A DNA stretch of 64,000 nt from Streptomyces cyaneochromogenes (GCF_003963535.1 NZ_CP034539.1:5890001-5954000); one strand, 5' to 3'. Shown: positions 33,207 to 41,663, numbered from the stretch's first letter. A program made the numbers and translations. The notes: generated from the letters alone by a model not told the origin.

Positions 33207-34965
33207 CGCGAGACCCTCGCGAAGAGATGTACTGGCCGCGGGCGCCGTGAGCACGGCCGCGGCCTTCGGTGTCGTGGGAGCCGCCCAACAGACCGCCCGC
33301 GCCGCCGACCTACCCCTCCTCGGCACCTACGACGTCGTCGTCATCGGCTCCGGAGCCGCCGGCATGACCGCCGCCCTGACCGCCGCCAAGCAGGGCCTGA
33401 GCTGTGTGGTGCTGGAGAAGGCGCCCACCTTCGGCGGGTCCGCCGCCCGTTCCGGCGCCGGGATCTGGATTCCCAACAACTCCGTGATCCTCGCGGCCGG
33501 CGTCCCGGACACGCCCGCGAAGGCCGCCGCCTACCTGGCGGCCGTGGTCGGCCCCGACGTCCCCGCCGACCGGCAGCAGGCCTTCCTCGCCCACGGCCCG
33601 GCGATGCTCTCCTTCGTCATGGCCAACAGCCCGCTCCGCTTCCGCTGGATGGAGGGGTACAGCGACTACTACCCGGAGCTGCCCGGCGGCCTCCCGAACG
33701 GCCGCTCCGTCGAGCCCGGCCAGCTCGACGGCACCATCCTGGGTCCGGAGCTGGCCCGGCTGAACCCGCCGTACATGGACGTGCCCGCCGGCATGGTCGT
33801 CTTCAGCGCCGACTACAAGTGGCTGGCCCTGGCCGCGGTGAACGCCAAGGGCGCGGCCGTGGCGGCGCAGTGTCTGGCGCGGGGCACGGCGGCGGCCCTG
33901 CGCGGGGAGAAGCCGCTGACCATGGGCCAGGCGCTGGCGGCGGGACTGCGGGCGGGGCTGCGGTCGGCCGGGGTGCCCGTGTGGCTCGGCACGCCCCTCA
34001 CGGAGCTGTATGTCGAGGGCGGCGCCGTGAGCGGAGCGGTCGTCACGCGGGACGGCGGACCCGGCCTGGTCCGAGCCCGCCGCGGCGTGATCGTCGGCTC
34101 GGGCGGCTTCGAGCACAACGCGGCCATGCGCGAGCGCTACCAGCGCCATCCGATCGGCACGGACTGGACGGTGGGCGCGAAGGAGAACACCGGCGACGGC
34201 ATCCAGGCCGGGCACCGCGTCGGCGCCGCCCTCGGCCTCATGGACGACGCCTGGTGGGGCCCGGCGATCCCGCTCCCCGGCCAGCCGTACTTCTGCCTCG
34301 CCGAACGCACCCTCCCCGGCGGCCTGCTGATCAACGCCGCCGGGGCCCGCTTCGTCAACGAGGCCGCCCCCTACAGCGACGTCGTCCACACCATGTACGA
34401 CGTCAACGACACCGACCCCGCCATCCCGTCCTGGCTGATCGTCGACCAGCACTACCGCAACCGCTACCTCTTCAAGGACGTCCTGCCGACCCTGCCGTTC
34501 CCCGACACCTGGTACGACTCGGGTGCCGCGCACAAGGCCTGGACCCTGGACGCGCTCGCGCGCTCCATCGGCGTCCCCGCGGCGGCACTCCGTGCGACCG
34601 TGGACCGCTTCAACTCCCAGGCGCTGCGCGGCGTGGACCCCGACTTCCACCGGGGCGACAGCGCCTACGACCACTACTACACGGACCCGTCGGTCCTCCC
34701 GAACTCCTGCCTCGCGCCCCTCTGGCTCCCTCCGTATCACGCCTTCCGGATCGTCCCCGGCGACCTCGGCACCAAGGGCGGCCTGCTCACGGATGCGCGG
34801 GCGCGGGTGCTGCGGGAGGACGGCTCGGTGATCCGGGGGCTGTACGCCGCCGGGAACGCCAGCGCCGCCGTGATGGGCCACAGTTACGCGGGGGCCGGTT
34901 CGACCATCGGCCCGGCGATGACGTTCGGGTACATCGCGGCACGGGACATCGCCGGAAGCCTGTAG
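33169..34965 (+). CDS. Tat-exported FAD-dependent oxidoreductase (3-ketosteroid dehydrogenase-like)
   Basis: 598 residues from ATG 33169. An N-terminal run of Thr (residues 2-12) precedes a Tat signal: SRRDVLAAGAVSTAAAFG, cleaving after about 45. The FAD domain begins at YDVVVIGSGAAGMTAALTA; other features are LEKAPTFGGSAARSGAGIWIPNN and GDGIQAGHRVGA. The C-terminus has YAAGNASAAVMGHSYAGAGSTIGPAMTFGY, similar to ketosteroid-dehydrogenase and fumarate-reductase-type proteins. The true substrate is unknown. Its first 38 bases overlap the upstream gene in another frame. Confidence 0.85.
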   Translation: MTTTTTTTTTTTDARPSRRDVLAAGAVSTAAAFGVVGAAQQTARAADLPLLGTYDVVVIGSGAAGMTAALTAAKQGLSCVVLEKAPTFGGSAARSGAGIWIPNNSVILAAGVPDTPAKAAAYLAAVVGPDVPADRQQAFLAHGPAMLSFVMANSPLRFRWMEGYSDYYPELPGGLPNGRSVEPGQLDGTILGPELARLNPPYMDVPAGMVVFSADYKWLALAAVNAKGAAVAAQCLARGTAAALRGEKPLTMGQALAAGLRAGLRSAGVPVWLGTPLTELYVEGGAVSGAVVTRDGGPGLVRARRGVIVGSGGFEHNAAMRERYQRHPIGTDWTVGAKENTGDGIQAGHRVGAALGLMDDAWWGPAIPLPGQPYFCLAERTLPGGLLINAAGARFVNEAAPYSDVVHTMYDVNDTDPAIPSWLIVDQHYRNRYLFKDVLPTLPFPDTWYDSGAAHKAWTLDALARSIGVPAAALRATVDRFNSQALRGVDPDFHRGDSAYDHYYTDPSVLPNSCLAPLWLPPYHAFRIVPGDLGTKGGLLTDARARVLREDGSVIRGLYAAGNASAAVMGHSYAGAGSTIGPAMTFGYIAARDIAGSL

Positions 34966-34972
34966 GCGAGGG

Positions 34973-35620
34973 CTACTTGGTCTTTCTGACGATGAGGAAC
35001 GCCTGCTGGGACACCTCGTCGAGCGCCGGGTCCGGTTCGCGGACCGTCCGGGAGACGAGGGCGAAGCCGGCCGCCGTCAGCAGATCGGCGATGTGTTCCG
35101 GGCGGCGCCGCTGGAAGGTGAGCGAGACCGGGTGGCCGAAGGGGCGGTCGTGGTGCCGGTGTTCGTCGCCGGCCTGGAAGGCGACGAGCAGGGGTGCGCC
35201 GGGCGCCAGTACGCGAAGGAACTCGGCGAAGAGGGCCGGGAGTCGATCCACGGGGGTGTGGATGGAGGAGTAGAAGGACAGCGCGCCGGCCAGCGCCCCG
35301 TCGGGGAGGTCCAGCTCCATCATCGAGCCCTGCTCGAACCGCAGCCCCGGGTTCTCGCGGCGGGCGATCGCGAGCATCGACTCCGACAGGTCGACCCCGA
35401 ACACCGGCAGCCCCAGTGCGGCCAGGCGGGCCGTCGTCCTACCCGGCCCGCAGCCCAGGTCGGCCACCGGACCGTCCCCCTCGACGAGTTCCGCGAACAC
35501 GCCCAGCACCGCCCGCTCCAGGGGGCGGTGCGCCAGCTCGTCCTGGAAGAGCTCCGCGTAGTCCTCGGCGATGGCGTCGTAGAAGGTGCGGGTGGTGGCG
35601 AGGAAGTCGGCGTCGGTCAT
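34973..35620 (-). CDS. Class I SAM-dependent methyltransferase
   Basis: 215 residues from ATG 35620. SAM-binding motif I is VADLGCGPGRTTARLA and motif II VDLSESMLAIAR. No DNA or RNA recognition domain is seen; the small-molecule methyltransferase type (Methyltransf_25-like) fits. It is convergent with the FAD gene by a few bases' gap and divergent from nothing on its 5' side except a small membrane protein on the same strand. Confidence 0.85.
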   Translation of the reverse strand: MTDADFLATTRTFYDAIAEDYAELFQDELAHRPLERAVLGVFAELVEGDGPVADLGCGPGRTTARLAALGLPVFGVDLSESMLAIARRENPGLRFEQGSMMELDLPDGALAGALSFYSSIHTPVDRLPALFAEFLRVLAPGAPLLVAFQAGDEHRHHDRPFGHPVSLTFQRRRPEHIADLLTAAGFALVSRTVREPDPALDEVSQQAFLIVRKTK

Positions 35621-35648
35621 GGCCGGGGACCTTAGCGAAGCCGGGTGT

Positions 35649-35903
35649 CTACTCGCCTGTCTCTTCCTGCTCACCCGATCGCTTCAGGCCGACCCCCATC
35701 GCGGCGCCGACGGCCACACCCAGGGACATCCCCATGGCGAGCCCGAGGCCCAGGTTGTCGAAGACGGTCATCCCGAGCACGATGCCGATGCTCGTACCGA
35801 CGGAGAGCCCGACGGACATGCCCACCGCCCGCGCCTTGTCGGCGGAAAGCCCGCCGTCGTCCCCGTGCTTGTTCTCTTCACCGTTCGTCTCACCGCTCGT
35901 CAC
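35649..35903 (-). CDS. Small Gly-rich membrane protein
   Basis: 84 residues. Acidic N-terminus (TSGETNGEENKHGDDGGLS), then two Gly-zipper-like hydrophobic segments (VGMSVGLSVGTSIGIVLGM and LGLGLAMGMSLGVAVGAAM), acidic C-terminus. No family assigned. It sits upstream of the methyltransferase gene with a 28-bp gap. Confidence 0.6.
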   Translation of the reverse strand: MTSGETNGEENKHGDDGGLSADKARAVGMSVGLSVGTSIGIVLGMTVFDNLGLGLAMGMSLGVAVGAAMGVGLKRSGEQEETGE

Positions 35904-35928
35904 CTGGCGATTTTCCCATGGGGGCGCC

Positions 35929-36243
35929 TCATGCCACCCCCACCGCCCGCAGCACCGCGGTGGCTCCCGCCGCCCCCAGCACCACCACCGGGAACGGCGC
36001 CCCGCGCCACGCCAGCACGCCGGCCACCAGCACCCCGGCCGGCCGCGCCCACCCCGCGAATCCGCCGGCCTCGGTCAGCGCGCCCGTGGCCAGCAGGGCC
36101 ACCAGCAGGACGATCGCGCCCGCCGACAGCAACTCCTGGACCCGTGCCGGGAGCTCGACACGCCCGTGGAGCACCGGCCCGACCAGCCGGAAGGCATACG
36201 TCCCGACCGCGAGCGCCAGCATCATGGCCACCGTCGCGCTCAT
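35929..36243 (-). CDS. azlD: AzlD-family branched-chain amino acid exporter subunit
   Basis: 104 residues with three or four membrane helices (ALAVGTYAFRLVGPVL, GAIVLLVALLATGAL, AGVLVAGVLAWRGAPFPVVVLGAAGATAVLRAV). This is the small subunit that works with AzlC in export of branched-chain amino acids or related compounds. The ATG overlaps the AzlC stop (ATGA). Confidence 0.85.
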   Translation of the reverse strand: MSATVAMMLALAVGTYAFRLVGPVLHGRVELPARVQELLSAGAIVLLVALLATGALTEAGGFAGWARPAGVLVAGVLAWRGAPFPVVVLGAAGATAVLRAVGVA

Positions 36244-36956
36244 GCCGTACGCCTCCCGCCGCCGCGTCCGTACACGGTGAGCCCGGCCAGCGCCACCAGT
36301 ACCGGCACCCCCGCCGGGACGGCCGGTGTCAGCGCCAGCGCCAGACCTGCGCCGAGCAGCGCGGACCGCCGTACGGCCGGACCCTCGCGCAGGGCGGGCA
36401 GGACCAGGGCGACGAGGACGGCGGGGAAGGCCGCGTCCAGGCCGTAGGTGGCGGTGTCGCCCAGCGCGCCGCCCGCCAGCGCCCCGGCCAGCACGCCGAG
36501 GTTCCACACGGCGAACAGGCCGATCCCGGAGATCCAGAAGGCGGCGCGACGCCGTGCCGGATCCGGCTGGGCGAGGGCGAAGGCCACCGTCTCGTCGGTC
36601 ACCAGGTGCGCGCCGAGAAGGCGGGCGATGCGGCCCCGGCCGATGATGTCCGCGACGGCGAGGCCGAAGGCCAGCGTGCGGGTGTTGAGCAGCAGCCCGG
36701 TGGTCGCGGCCGCCACCGGACCGCCCCCGGCGAGCAGCACGCCGACCGCGCTGAACTGCGCCGAGCCCGCGTAGACGATCAGCGACATCACCACCGGGAC
36801 CCACACCGGCAGCCCGCCGGCGACGGCGATCGCGCCGAAGGAGACGCCGACGACCCCGCTGGCGAGCCAGACGAGTGCGCTGTCGCGCACCAGAGGGGTA
36901 AGGGGTGCCAGAGGTCCGAGGGATGCCATCATCGGTGTTCGGAGTAGCGAACGCAT
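36240..36956 (-). CDS. azlC: AzlC-family branched-chain amino acid exporter subunit
   Basis: 238 residues, about seven hydrophobic helices. AzlC features include LVWLASGVVGVSFGAIAVAGGLPVWVPVVMSLIVYAGSAQFSAVG and TDETVAFALAQPD. The ATG at 36956 looks leaderless: -10 CATTCT is seven bases before it. Its promoter -35 overlaps one of two GTTCG-N6-CGAAC dyads, the other lies within its first codons. The divergent XRE-cupin protein (37039) is the probable repressor. Confidence 0.88.
   Translation of the reverse strand: MRSLLRTPMMASLGPLAPLTPLVRDSALVWLASGVVGVSFGAIAVAGGLPVWVPVVMSLIVYAGSAQFSAVGVLLAGGGPVAAATTGLLLNTRTLAFGLAVADIIGRGRIARLLGAHLVTDETVAFALAQPDPARRRAAFWISGIGLFAVWNLGVLAGALAGGALGDTATYGLDAAFPAVLVALVLPALREGPAVRRSALLGAGLALALTPAVPAGVPVLVALAGLTVYGRGGGRRTA
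36937..36952. promoter_or_regulatory. Dyad GTTCG-N6-CGAAC, site 1
   Basis: Perfect inverted repeat GTTCG-GAGTAG-CGAAC just inside the 5' end of azlC. Its centre is 48 bp from the second copy. Confidence 0.65.
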
Positions 36957-36963
36957 GTTTGCC

Positions 36964-36993
36964 AGAATGAACGGGCGGACCAGTGTTCGTCAA
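36964..36993 (-). promoter_or_regulatory. azlCD promoter
   Basis: On the minus strand, -35 TTGACG (36988-36993), an 18-bp spacer and -10 CATTCT (36964-36969) end seven bases before the azlC ATG at 36956. Confidence 0.6.
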
Positions 36994-37000
36994 GGCGAAC
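36985..37000. promoter_or_regulatory. Dyad GTTCG-N6-CGAAC, site 2
   Basis: GTTCG-TCAAGG-CGAAC overlaps the azlC -35; further GAACG half-sites follow at 37001-37005 and 37015-37020. Confidence 0.65.
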
Positions 37001-37038
37001 GAACGTACCTGTAGAGCGAACGACGGGAAGTGAACCGG

Positions 37039-37587
37039 ATGAGCGAGCCCCTCACGTGGATCGCCGTCGCCCTGCGCCGCGAGCGCACCCGGGCCGGGCT
37101 GTCGCTGTCGGAGCTGGCCAAGCGGGCGGGGATCGCGAAGTCCACGCTGTCCCAGCTGGAGGCGGGCAGCGGGAACCCCAGTGTGGAGACGCTGTGGGCG
37201 CTGGGGGTCGCACTCGGTGTGCCGTTCAGCGCTCTGGTGGAGCCGCCGGCGCCGGCCGTTCAGGTGATCCGGGCGGGAGAAGGGCCCACGGTCGCGTCCG
37301 AACGGGCGGACTTCGTGGCCACCCTGCTCTCGGCCAGCCCGCCCGGAGCCCGCCGGGACATCTACCACCTGCGCGCGGAGCCGGGCACGGCCCGGGAGTC
37401 GGAGCCGCACATTCCCGGGAGCGTGGAGCACCTGATCGTCAGCACGGGCCGGGTGAAGGCGGGACCCCGGGGCGACGAGGCGGATCTGGGGCCCGGTGAC
37501 TACATGTCGTACCGCGGAGATGTGCCGCACTCGTACGAGGCGCTGACGCCCGGGACGACGTTCGTGCTGATCATGCAGCACATCTAG
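37039..37587 (+). CDS. XRE-family regulator with cupin domain
   Basis: 182 residues from ATG 37039, eight bases after GGGAAG; GTG 37030 is an alternative. Residues about 5-60 form the helix-turn-helix (RAGLSLSELAKRAGIAKSTLSQLEAGSGNPSVETLW). The C-terminal half is a cupin (ESEPHIPGSVEHLIVSTGRV, DLGPGDYMSYRGDVPHSYEAL) with HSY-type histidines for a metal or ligand. Such regulators often control adjacent transporters, matching azlCD here. The inducer may be an exported amino acid or analogue (inference). Confidence 0.88.
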   Translation: MSEPLTWIAVALRRERTRAGLSLSELAKRAGIAKSTLSQLEAGSGNPSVETLWALGVALGVPFSALVEPPAPAVQVIRAGEGPTVASERADFVATLLSASPPGARRDIYHLRAEPGTARESEPHIPGSVEHLIVSTGRVKAGPRGDEADLGPGDYMSYRGDVPHSYEALTPGTTFVLIMQHI

Positions 37588-37608
37588 GCCCGGAGGCGGA
37601 GAAAAGGC

Positions 37609-37641
37609 AGGAGCCCCGCTGCCTTGCGGCACGGGGCTCCT
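37609..37641. terminator. Rho-independent terminator (bidirectional)
   Basis: AGGAGCCCCG and CGGGGCTCCT form a perfect 10-bp stem with inner TGCC/GGCA around TTGC, lying between the convergent XRE-cupin and cspA genes. Confidence 0.85.
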
Positions 37642-37693
37642 TGGGTACTGCTCTCAGTTCCGGATCAAAGCACCAGGCTCCGAGACCGAATGA

Positions 37694-37897
37694 TCAGACG
37701 GGGGTGACGTTCTCCGCCTGCGGGCCCTTCGGGCCCTGGGTCACGTCGAAGGAGACCTGCTGGTTCTCCTCCAGCGAACGGAAGCCGCTCGCGTTGATCG
37801 CGGAGTAGTGAACGAAGACGTCGGGGCCGCCGCCTTCCTGGGCGATGAAGCCAAAGCCCTTTTCGGCGTTGAACCACTTCACGGTTCCGGTAGCCAT
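37694..37897 (-). CDS. Cold-shock protein (CspA family)
   Basis: 67 residues, the usual length. The RNA-binding motifs are GTVKWFNAEKGFGFI (RNP1 KGFGFI) and VFVHYSAI (RNP2). It binds single-stranded nucleic acid and works as an RNA chaperone. Translation signals: AAGGAGG seven bases before the ATG. The leader to about 38000 contains three GTTTTCA motifs and a hairpin. Streptomyces carries several such genes; which paralogue this is cannot be told. Confidence 0.93.
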   Translation of the reverse strand: MATGTVKWFNAEKGFGFIAQEGGGPDVFVHYSAINASGFRSLEENQQVSFDVTQGPKGPQAENVTPV

Positions 37898-38001
37898 AAG
37901 CCCTCCTTGGGCCCAAAGGGTTGCCCTGCTCCAGAACCCTGCAAGTGTGAAAACTGAGTTGAAAACTACTGCCGCACATCTGCATACGTCTGAAAACGAC
38001 T

Positions 38002-38032
38002 AGAGCCCGCGGTCACATGCTCCGCAGGCTCT
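38002..38032. promoter_or_regulatory. Hairpin in the cspA-mqnA gap
   Basis: AGAGCC...GGCTCT stem with inner GCGG/CCGC and a 9-base loop, without a T run. It lies upstream of both divergent genes; it may be a leader structure of cspA. The gap from 37898 to 38218 otherwise holds only the mqnA promoter signals. Confidence 0.45.
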
Positions 38033-38154
38033 GTACTGCAAGGGAAACCAAACTGCAACTTGCGGCGAGCCTAGCACGCGGGCAGCCGAAAGCAATAGAG
38101 GCCAAGATCACGTCACTCGGACGTTTGAAAGGCTCGTGTCGGGCTTGACGGGAT

Positions 38155-38176
38155 GTTGTGACCGGGGTGTCACGAC
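38155..38176. promoter_or_regulatory. Inverted repeat upstream of mqnA
   Basis: GTTGTGAC-CGGGGT-GTCACGAC: 8-bp arms with one mismatch, about 43 bp before the mqnA start and following TTGACG. Possible regulator site. Confidence 0.5.
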
Positions 38177-38206
38177 CCTGAAGGGTGCACGGTACCCCAT
38201 AGGGTC

Positions 38207-38212
38207 TAGCCT
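38207..38212 (+). promoter_or_regulatory. -10 box of leaderless mqnA promoter
   Basis: TAGCCT ends six bases before the mqnA GTG; no ribosome-binding site. Confidence 0.5.
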
Positions 38213-38218
38213 CGCGAT

Positions 38219-39067
38219 GTGGACAATTCTCGCACCCGGCCGCGCGTAGGCCACATCCAGTTCCTGAACTGCCTGCCCCTGTACTGGGGGCTCGCGAGAA
38301 CGGGCACGCTCCTCGACTTCGAGCTGACCAAGGACACCCCCGAGAAGCTCAGCGAGCAGCTGGTGCGGGGCGACCTCGACATCGGGCCGATCACCCTCGT
38401 CGAGTTCCTGCGCAACGCCGACGACCTGGTCGCCTTCCCCGACATCGCGGTCGGCTGCGACGGCCCGGTGATGTCCTGCGTGATCGTCTCGCAGGTCCCG
38501 CTGGACGAGCTGGACGGCGCCCGGGTCGCTCTCGGTTCGACGTCCCGTACGTCCGTCCGCCTGGCCCAGCTGCTGCTCGCCGAGCGCTACGGCGTCAGCC
38601 CCGACTACTACACGTGCCCGCCCGACCTCAGCCTGATGATGCAGGAGGCGGAGGCGGCCGTACTCATCGGGGACGCGGCGCTGCGGGCCAACCTCCTCGA
38701 CGGCCCGCGCTACGGCCTGGAGGTCCACGACCTCGGCTCGCTCTGGAAGGAGTGGACCGGCCTGCCGTTCGTCTTCGCGGTGTGGGCGGCGCGCCGGGAC
38801 TATCTGGAGCGCGAGCCGGTCATCACCCGCAAGGTCCACGAGGCGTTCCTCGACTCCCGCAACCTCTCCCTGGACGAGGTCGGCAAGGTCGCCGAGCAGG
38901 CGGCCCGCTGGGAGGCGTTCGACGAGCGGATCCTGGAGCGGTACTTCACGACCCTCGACTTCCGCTTCGCCGCCCCGCAGCTCGCGGCGGTCGCCGAGTT
39001 CGCCCGCCGGGTGGGTCCGACGACCGGCTTCCCGGCGGATGTGAAGGTGGATCTGCTGCAGCCGTAA
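38219..39067 (+). CDS. mqnA: Chorismate dehydratase MqnA
   Basis: 282 residues from GTG 38219. First committed step of the futalosine route: chorismate to 3-[(1-carboxyvinyl)oxy]benzoate. The periplasmic-binding-like fold is seen with VGHIQFLNCLPLYWGL, DTPEKLSEQLVRGDLDIGPITLVEFLR, SCVIVSQVPLDEL and GSTSRTSVRLAQLLL. MqnD, which resembles it, is longer in other motifs and is not in this window. Followed after 64 bp by a Ser/Thr kinase gene on the same strand. Confidence 0.92.
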   Translation: MDNSRTRPRVGHIQFLNCLPLYWGLARTGTLLDFELTKDTPEKLSEQLVRGDLDIGPITLVEFLRNADDLVAFPDIAVGCDGPVMSCVIVSQVPLDELDGARVALGSTSRTSVRLAQLLLAERYGVSPDYYTCPPDLSLMMQEAEAAVLIGDAALRANLLDGPRYGLEVHDLGSLWKEWTGLPFVFAVWAARRDYLEREPVITRKVHEAFLDSRNLSLDEVGKVAEQAARWEAFDERILERYFTTLDFRFAAPQLAAVAEFARRVGPTTGFPADVKVDLLQP

Positions 39068-39131
39068 GGGGTGGGGGTGCCGGGGGTGCCGCGGGGGGCT
39101 TCGGCACTAATCTGCTGCCAGTTCTACGGAC

Positions 39132-40874
39132 GTGATGGGCCGTACGGGGGAGGAGTGGGCGCCGATGCAGCCCCTCGGAGTGGACGAGCCGACCATCGTC
39201 GGGCCGTACCGGCTGCTGGGGCGGCTGGGTTCCGGCGGGATGGGGCGGGTGTACGCCGGACGCAGCGCGGGCGGCCGTACGGTCGCCGTCAAGATCGTGC
39301 ACCCGCACTTCGCGCTGGACGAGGAGTTCCGCGCCCGCTTCCGCCGGGAGGTGGAGGCGGCGCGCCGGGTCGGCGGTGCCTGGACGGCGTCCGTGCTGGA
39401 CGCGGACCCGGAGGCCGCGGTGCCGTGGGTGGCCACGGAGTACGCGGCGGGACCGTCGTTGTCGGCGGCGGTCGCCGGCTCGGGCGCGCTGCCCGCGCAT
39501 TCGGTACGTGCGCTGGGGGCGGGGCTCGCCGAGGCGCTGGCGGCGGTGCACGAGCTGGGACTGGTGCACCGGGATGTGAAGCCGTCGAACGTCCTGCTGA
39601 CCCTGGACGGCCCCCTCCTGATCGACTTCGGCATCGCGCGCGCCATGGACGGCACCGCCTCCCTGACCTCGACCGGTGTCTCGATCGGCTCGCCCGGCTA
39701 CATGTCGCCCGAGCAGATCATCGGCAAGGGGGTCACGGGGGCGGCGGACGTCTTCTCGCTGGGCGCGGTGCTGGCGTACGCGGCGACCGGGGGGCCGCCG
39801 TTCACCGGGGACTCGTCGGCGGCGCTGCTGTACAAGGTCGTCCACGAGGAGCCCGAACTCGGCCCGCTGGACGGTGAGTTGCGGGACCTGGTGGCGGACT
39901 GTCTGGCCAAGGAGCCGGGGGCGCGGCCCACGCCGGCGGAGGTGGCCCGGCGTCTGGCACCGGACGGGGCGGCTCGGGCGGTGGCGGGCGGATGGCTGCC
40001 GGGGGCGCTGGTGGAGCAGGTCAGCCGCAGTGCCGTGCGGCTGCTGAACCTGGAGGCGGGGGCGACGGGGGAGGACGTCGCCTCGGGGCCGGTGGGGTTC
40101 AGCCGGCAGGCGACGGTCGGGGAGTTCGGGCCGCCGCCGGTGATGCCGGGGGGTGCGGCCGTGCCCGTGCCCCATTCCACGCCCACGCCCCCACCTGGTA
40201 CCGCTTCCGCGTCCGTGGCTCCCGTCGCCGTGCCCGAACCGCGTGACGCCGTACCTCCTCAGGACACCGCCCCGGCATCCGAGCACCGTCCCGGCAAGCT
40301 CTCCGTCTCCGTCGCGGCGGCCTCGACGCCGGTGGAGGACGGTCGTGGGCGGCGGCTGAGCTGCACGGTGGCGCTCGCGGTGGCGGGGGCGTTGGCCGCG
40401 GTGACCGTGGGGTCGGTGTTCATGTTCGAGCTGCTGCCGGGAGGGGACCAGGACACCAACGCCGATTCATCGGCGGCCTCTTCGCAGGCGCCGGGCAAGG
40501 ACGCCCCCACCCCGGCCGCGAGCGGCGTCCCCGCCCGCTACGTCGGTACCTGGGAGGGCGAGGCCAGTGCCCTGGACGGCGCGTTGCCGGCCGGCACCTT
40601 CCGGCTCACCGTGCACAAGGCCGACATCGGCGAGGAGTTGGGCACCCTTAGGCAGACGGACCTGCTGGGCGGCGTCTGCAACGACGTACTGACCCTGAAG
40701 AAGGCGACGGCGAAGGAACTCGTCGTGACGTCCGTGGGGAAGAAGGGCAACCACGGCGGCTGCAATCCGACCCCGCACACCGTCCGGATCACCCCGGCGG
40801 GCGACGACCTGGTGTACCGCTCGGAGAGCGACGCGGAGGGGAATCCCGAGGCGCGGCTGTCGAAGGTCGGGTAG
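39132..40874 (+). CDS. Membrane Ser/Thr protein kinase (PknB-like)
   Basis: 580 residues from GTG 39132. Kinase domain about 22-290: GSGGMGRVYAGR P-loop, VAVKIV lysine (about residue 54), HRDVKPSNVLL catalytic loop, DFGIARAM and GSPGYMSPEQI. A Pro/Ala-rich juxtamembrane linker is followed by a single transmembrane helix (ALAVAGALAAVTVGSVFMF, about 418-437). The extracellular part (RYVGTWEGEASALDGALP ... CNDVLTL ... HGGCNPTP) has two Cys and an unknown fold but no PASTA repeats. It likely senses something outside. It follows mqnA; no target can be inferred. Confidence 0.92.
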   Translation: MMGRTGEEWAPMQPLGVDEPTIVGPYRLLGRLGSGGMGRVYAGRSAGGRTVAVKIVHPHFALDEEFRARFRREVEAARRVGGAWTASVLDADPEAAVPWVATEYAAGPSLSAAVAGSGALPAHSVRALGAGLAEALAAVHELGLVHRDVKPSNVLLTLDGPLLIDFGIARAMDGTASLTSTGVSIGSPGYMSPEQIIGKGVTGAADVFSLGAVLAYAATGGPPFTGDSSAALLYKVVHEEPELGPLDGELRDLVADCLAKEPGARPTPAEVARRLAPDGAARAVAGGWLPGALVEQVSRSAVRLLNLEAGATGEDVASGPVGFSRQATVGEFGPPPVMPGGAAVPVPHSTPTPPPGTASASVAPVAVPEPRDAVPPQDTAPASEHRPGKLSVSVAAASTPVEDGRGRRLSCTVALAVAGALAAVTVGSVFMFELLPGGDQDTNADSSAASSQAPGKDAPTPAASGVPARYVGTWEGEASALDGALPAGTFRLTVHKADIGEELGTLRQTDLLGGVCNDVLTLKKATAKELVVTSVGKKGNHGGCNPTPHTVRITPAGDDLVYRSESDAEGNPEARLSKVG

Positions 40875-40895
40875 CGGGGCCGGGTATCCGGTGGG

Positions 40896-41663
40896 GTGCG
40901 AAGACATGGGGTGGGGGCTGTGGTGACCGTCGTGCTGGTGGCCGTCGCCGCGCTGTGGGGTGCGGTGGCGGGCTCGCTCCTGCCGCGGGCCGCCTACCGG
41001 TTCTCCGTGCCGGAGGACGAGGGATGGCGGGAGCGGTGTCCGGGCGGGCATCCGATCGCGGGGTTCGGCGGGGGGTGGATCGGGCGGGCCCGGTGCGGGC
41101 CGTGCGGGACCGGTACGCCGTACGGCCCCGGCGCCCCGAGACTCGCCACCGCCGGCGCCCTGGTCTGCGCCGCCCTCGCCGCCGCCACCGGCACCCGGCC
41201 CGAGCTGGGCGTCTGGCTGCTGCTGGCGCCGGTCGGGGTGCTGCTCGCGGTCGTCGATCTGCGAGTGCGGCGGCTGCCCGACCCGCTGACCCTCCGGCTC
41301 GCCGCCGCCGCGCTGGTGCTGCTCGGCCTGGTCGCCCTCGTCCCCGAGCACGCCGGTGAGTGGCCGACCGCCCTGTGGGGCGCCCTCGCGCTCGGCGCCT
41401 TCTACTACGTGCTGTACCTCGTCAACCCCGGCGGCATGGGCTTCGGCGACGTGAAGCTGGCGCTCGCGGCGGGGGCGGTGCTGGGCTGGTACGGCTGGCC
41501 GACGGTCATGCTCGGCACGTTCGCCGGGTTCCTTTCGGGGGCGCTGTACGGCTGGGGGCGGGTCGCCCTGCGGCGGGCCGGGCGCAAGTCGGCGATCCCG
41601 TTCGGGCCGTTCCTGCTCGGCGGGGCGTTCGTGGGGCTGCTGATCGGGGCTTACGCGGCCTGA
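40896..41663 (+). CDS. A24-family prepilin peptidase (type IV prepilin/TadV-like)
   Basis: 255 residues from GTG 40896. Membrane protein with an aspartyl-protease pattern: DLRVRRLPDPL (first Asp) and GFGDVKLALAAGAVLGW (second, GxGD motif). A cysteine-rich segment (CPGG, RCGPCGTG) resembles the zinc-like region of bifunctional prepilin peptidase/N-methylases. No pilin or Tad genes lie nearby here. It lies between the kinase and mqnC. Confidence 0.82.
   Translation: MRRHGVGAVVTVVLVAVAALWGAVAGSLLPRAAYRFSVPEDEGWRERCPGGHPIAGFGGGWIGRARCGPCGTGTPYGPGAPRLATAGALVCAALAAATGTRPELGVWLLLAPVGVLLAVVDLRVRRLPDPLTLRLAAAALVLLGLVALVPEHAGEWPTALWGALALGAFYYVLYLVNPGGMGFGDVKLALAAGAVLGWYGWPTVMLGTFAGFLSGALYGWGRVALRRAGRKSAIPFGPFLLGGAFVGLLIGAYAA

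Noticed and set aside
37600..38218. Small RNA gene in the cspA-mqnA gap
   Set aside because: The hairpins can be explained as terminator and leader structures; no promoter-plus-terminator pair for a separate RNA was seen.
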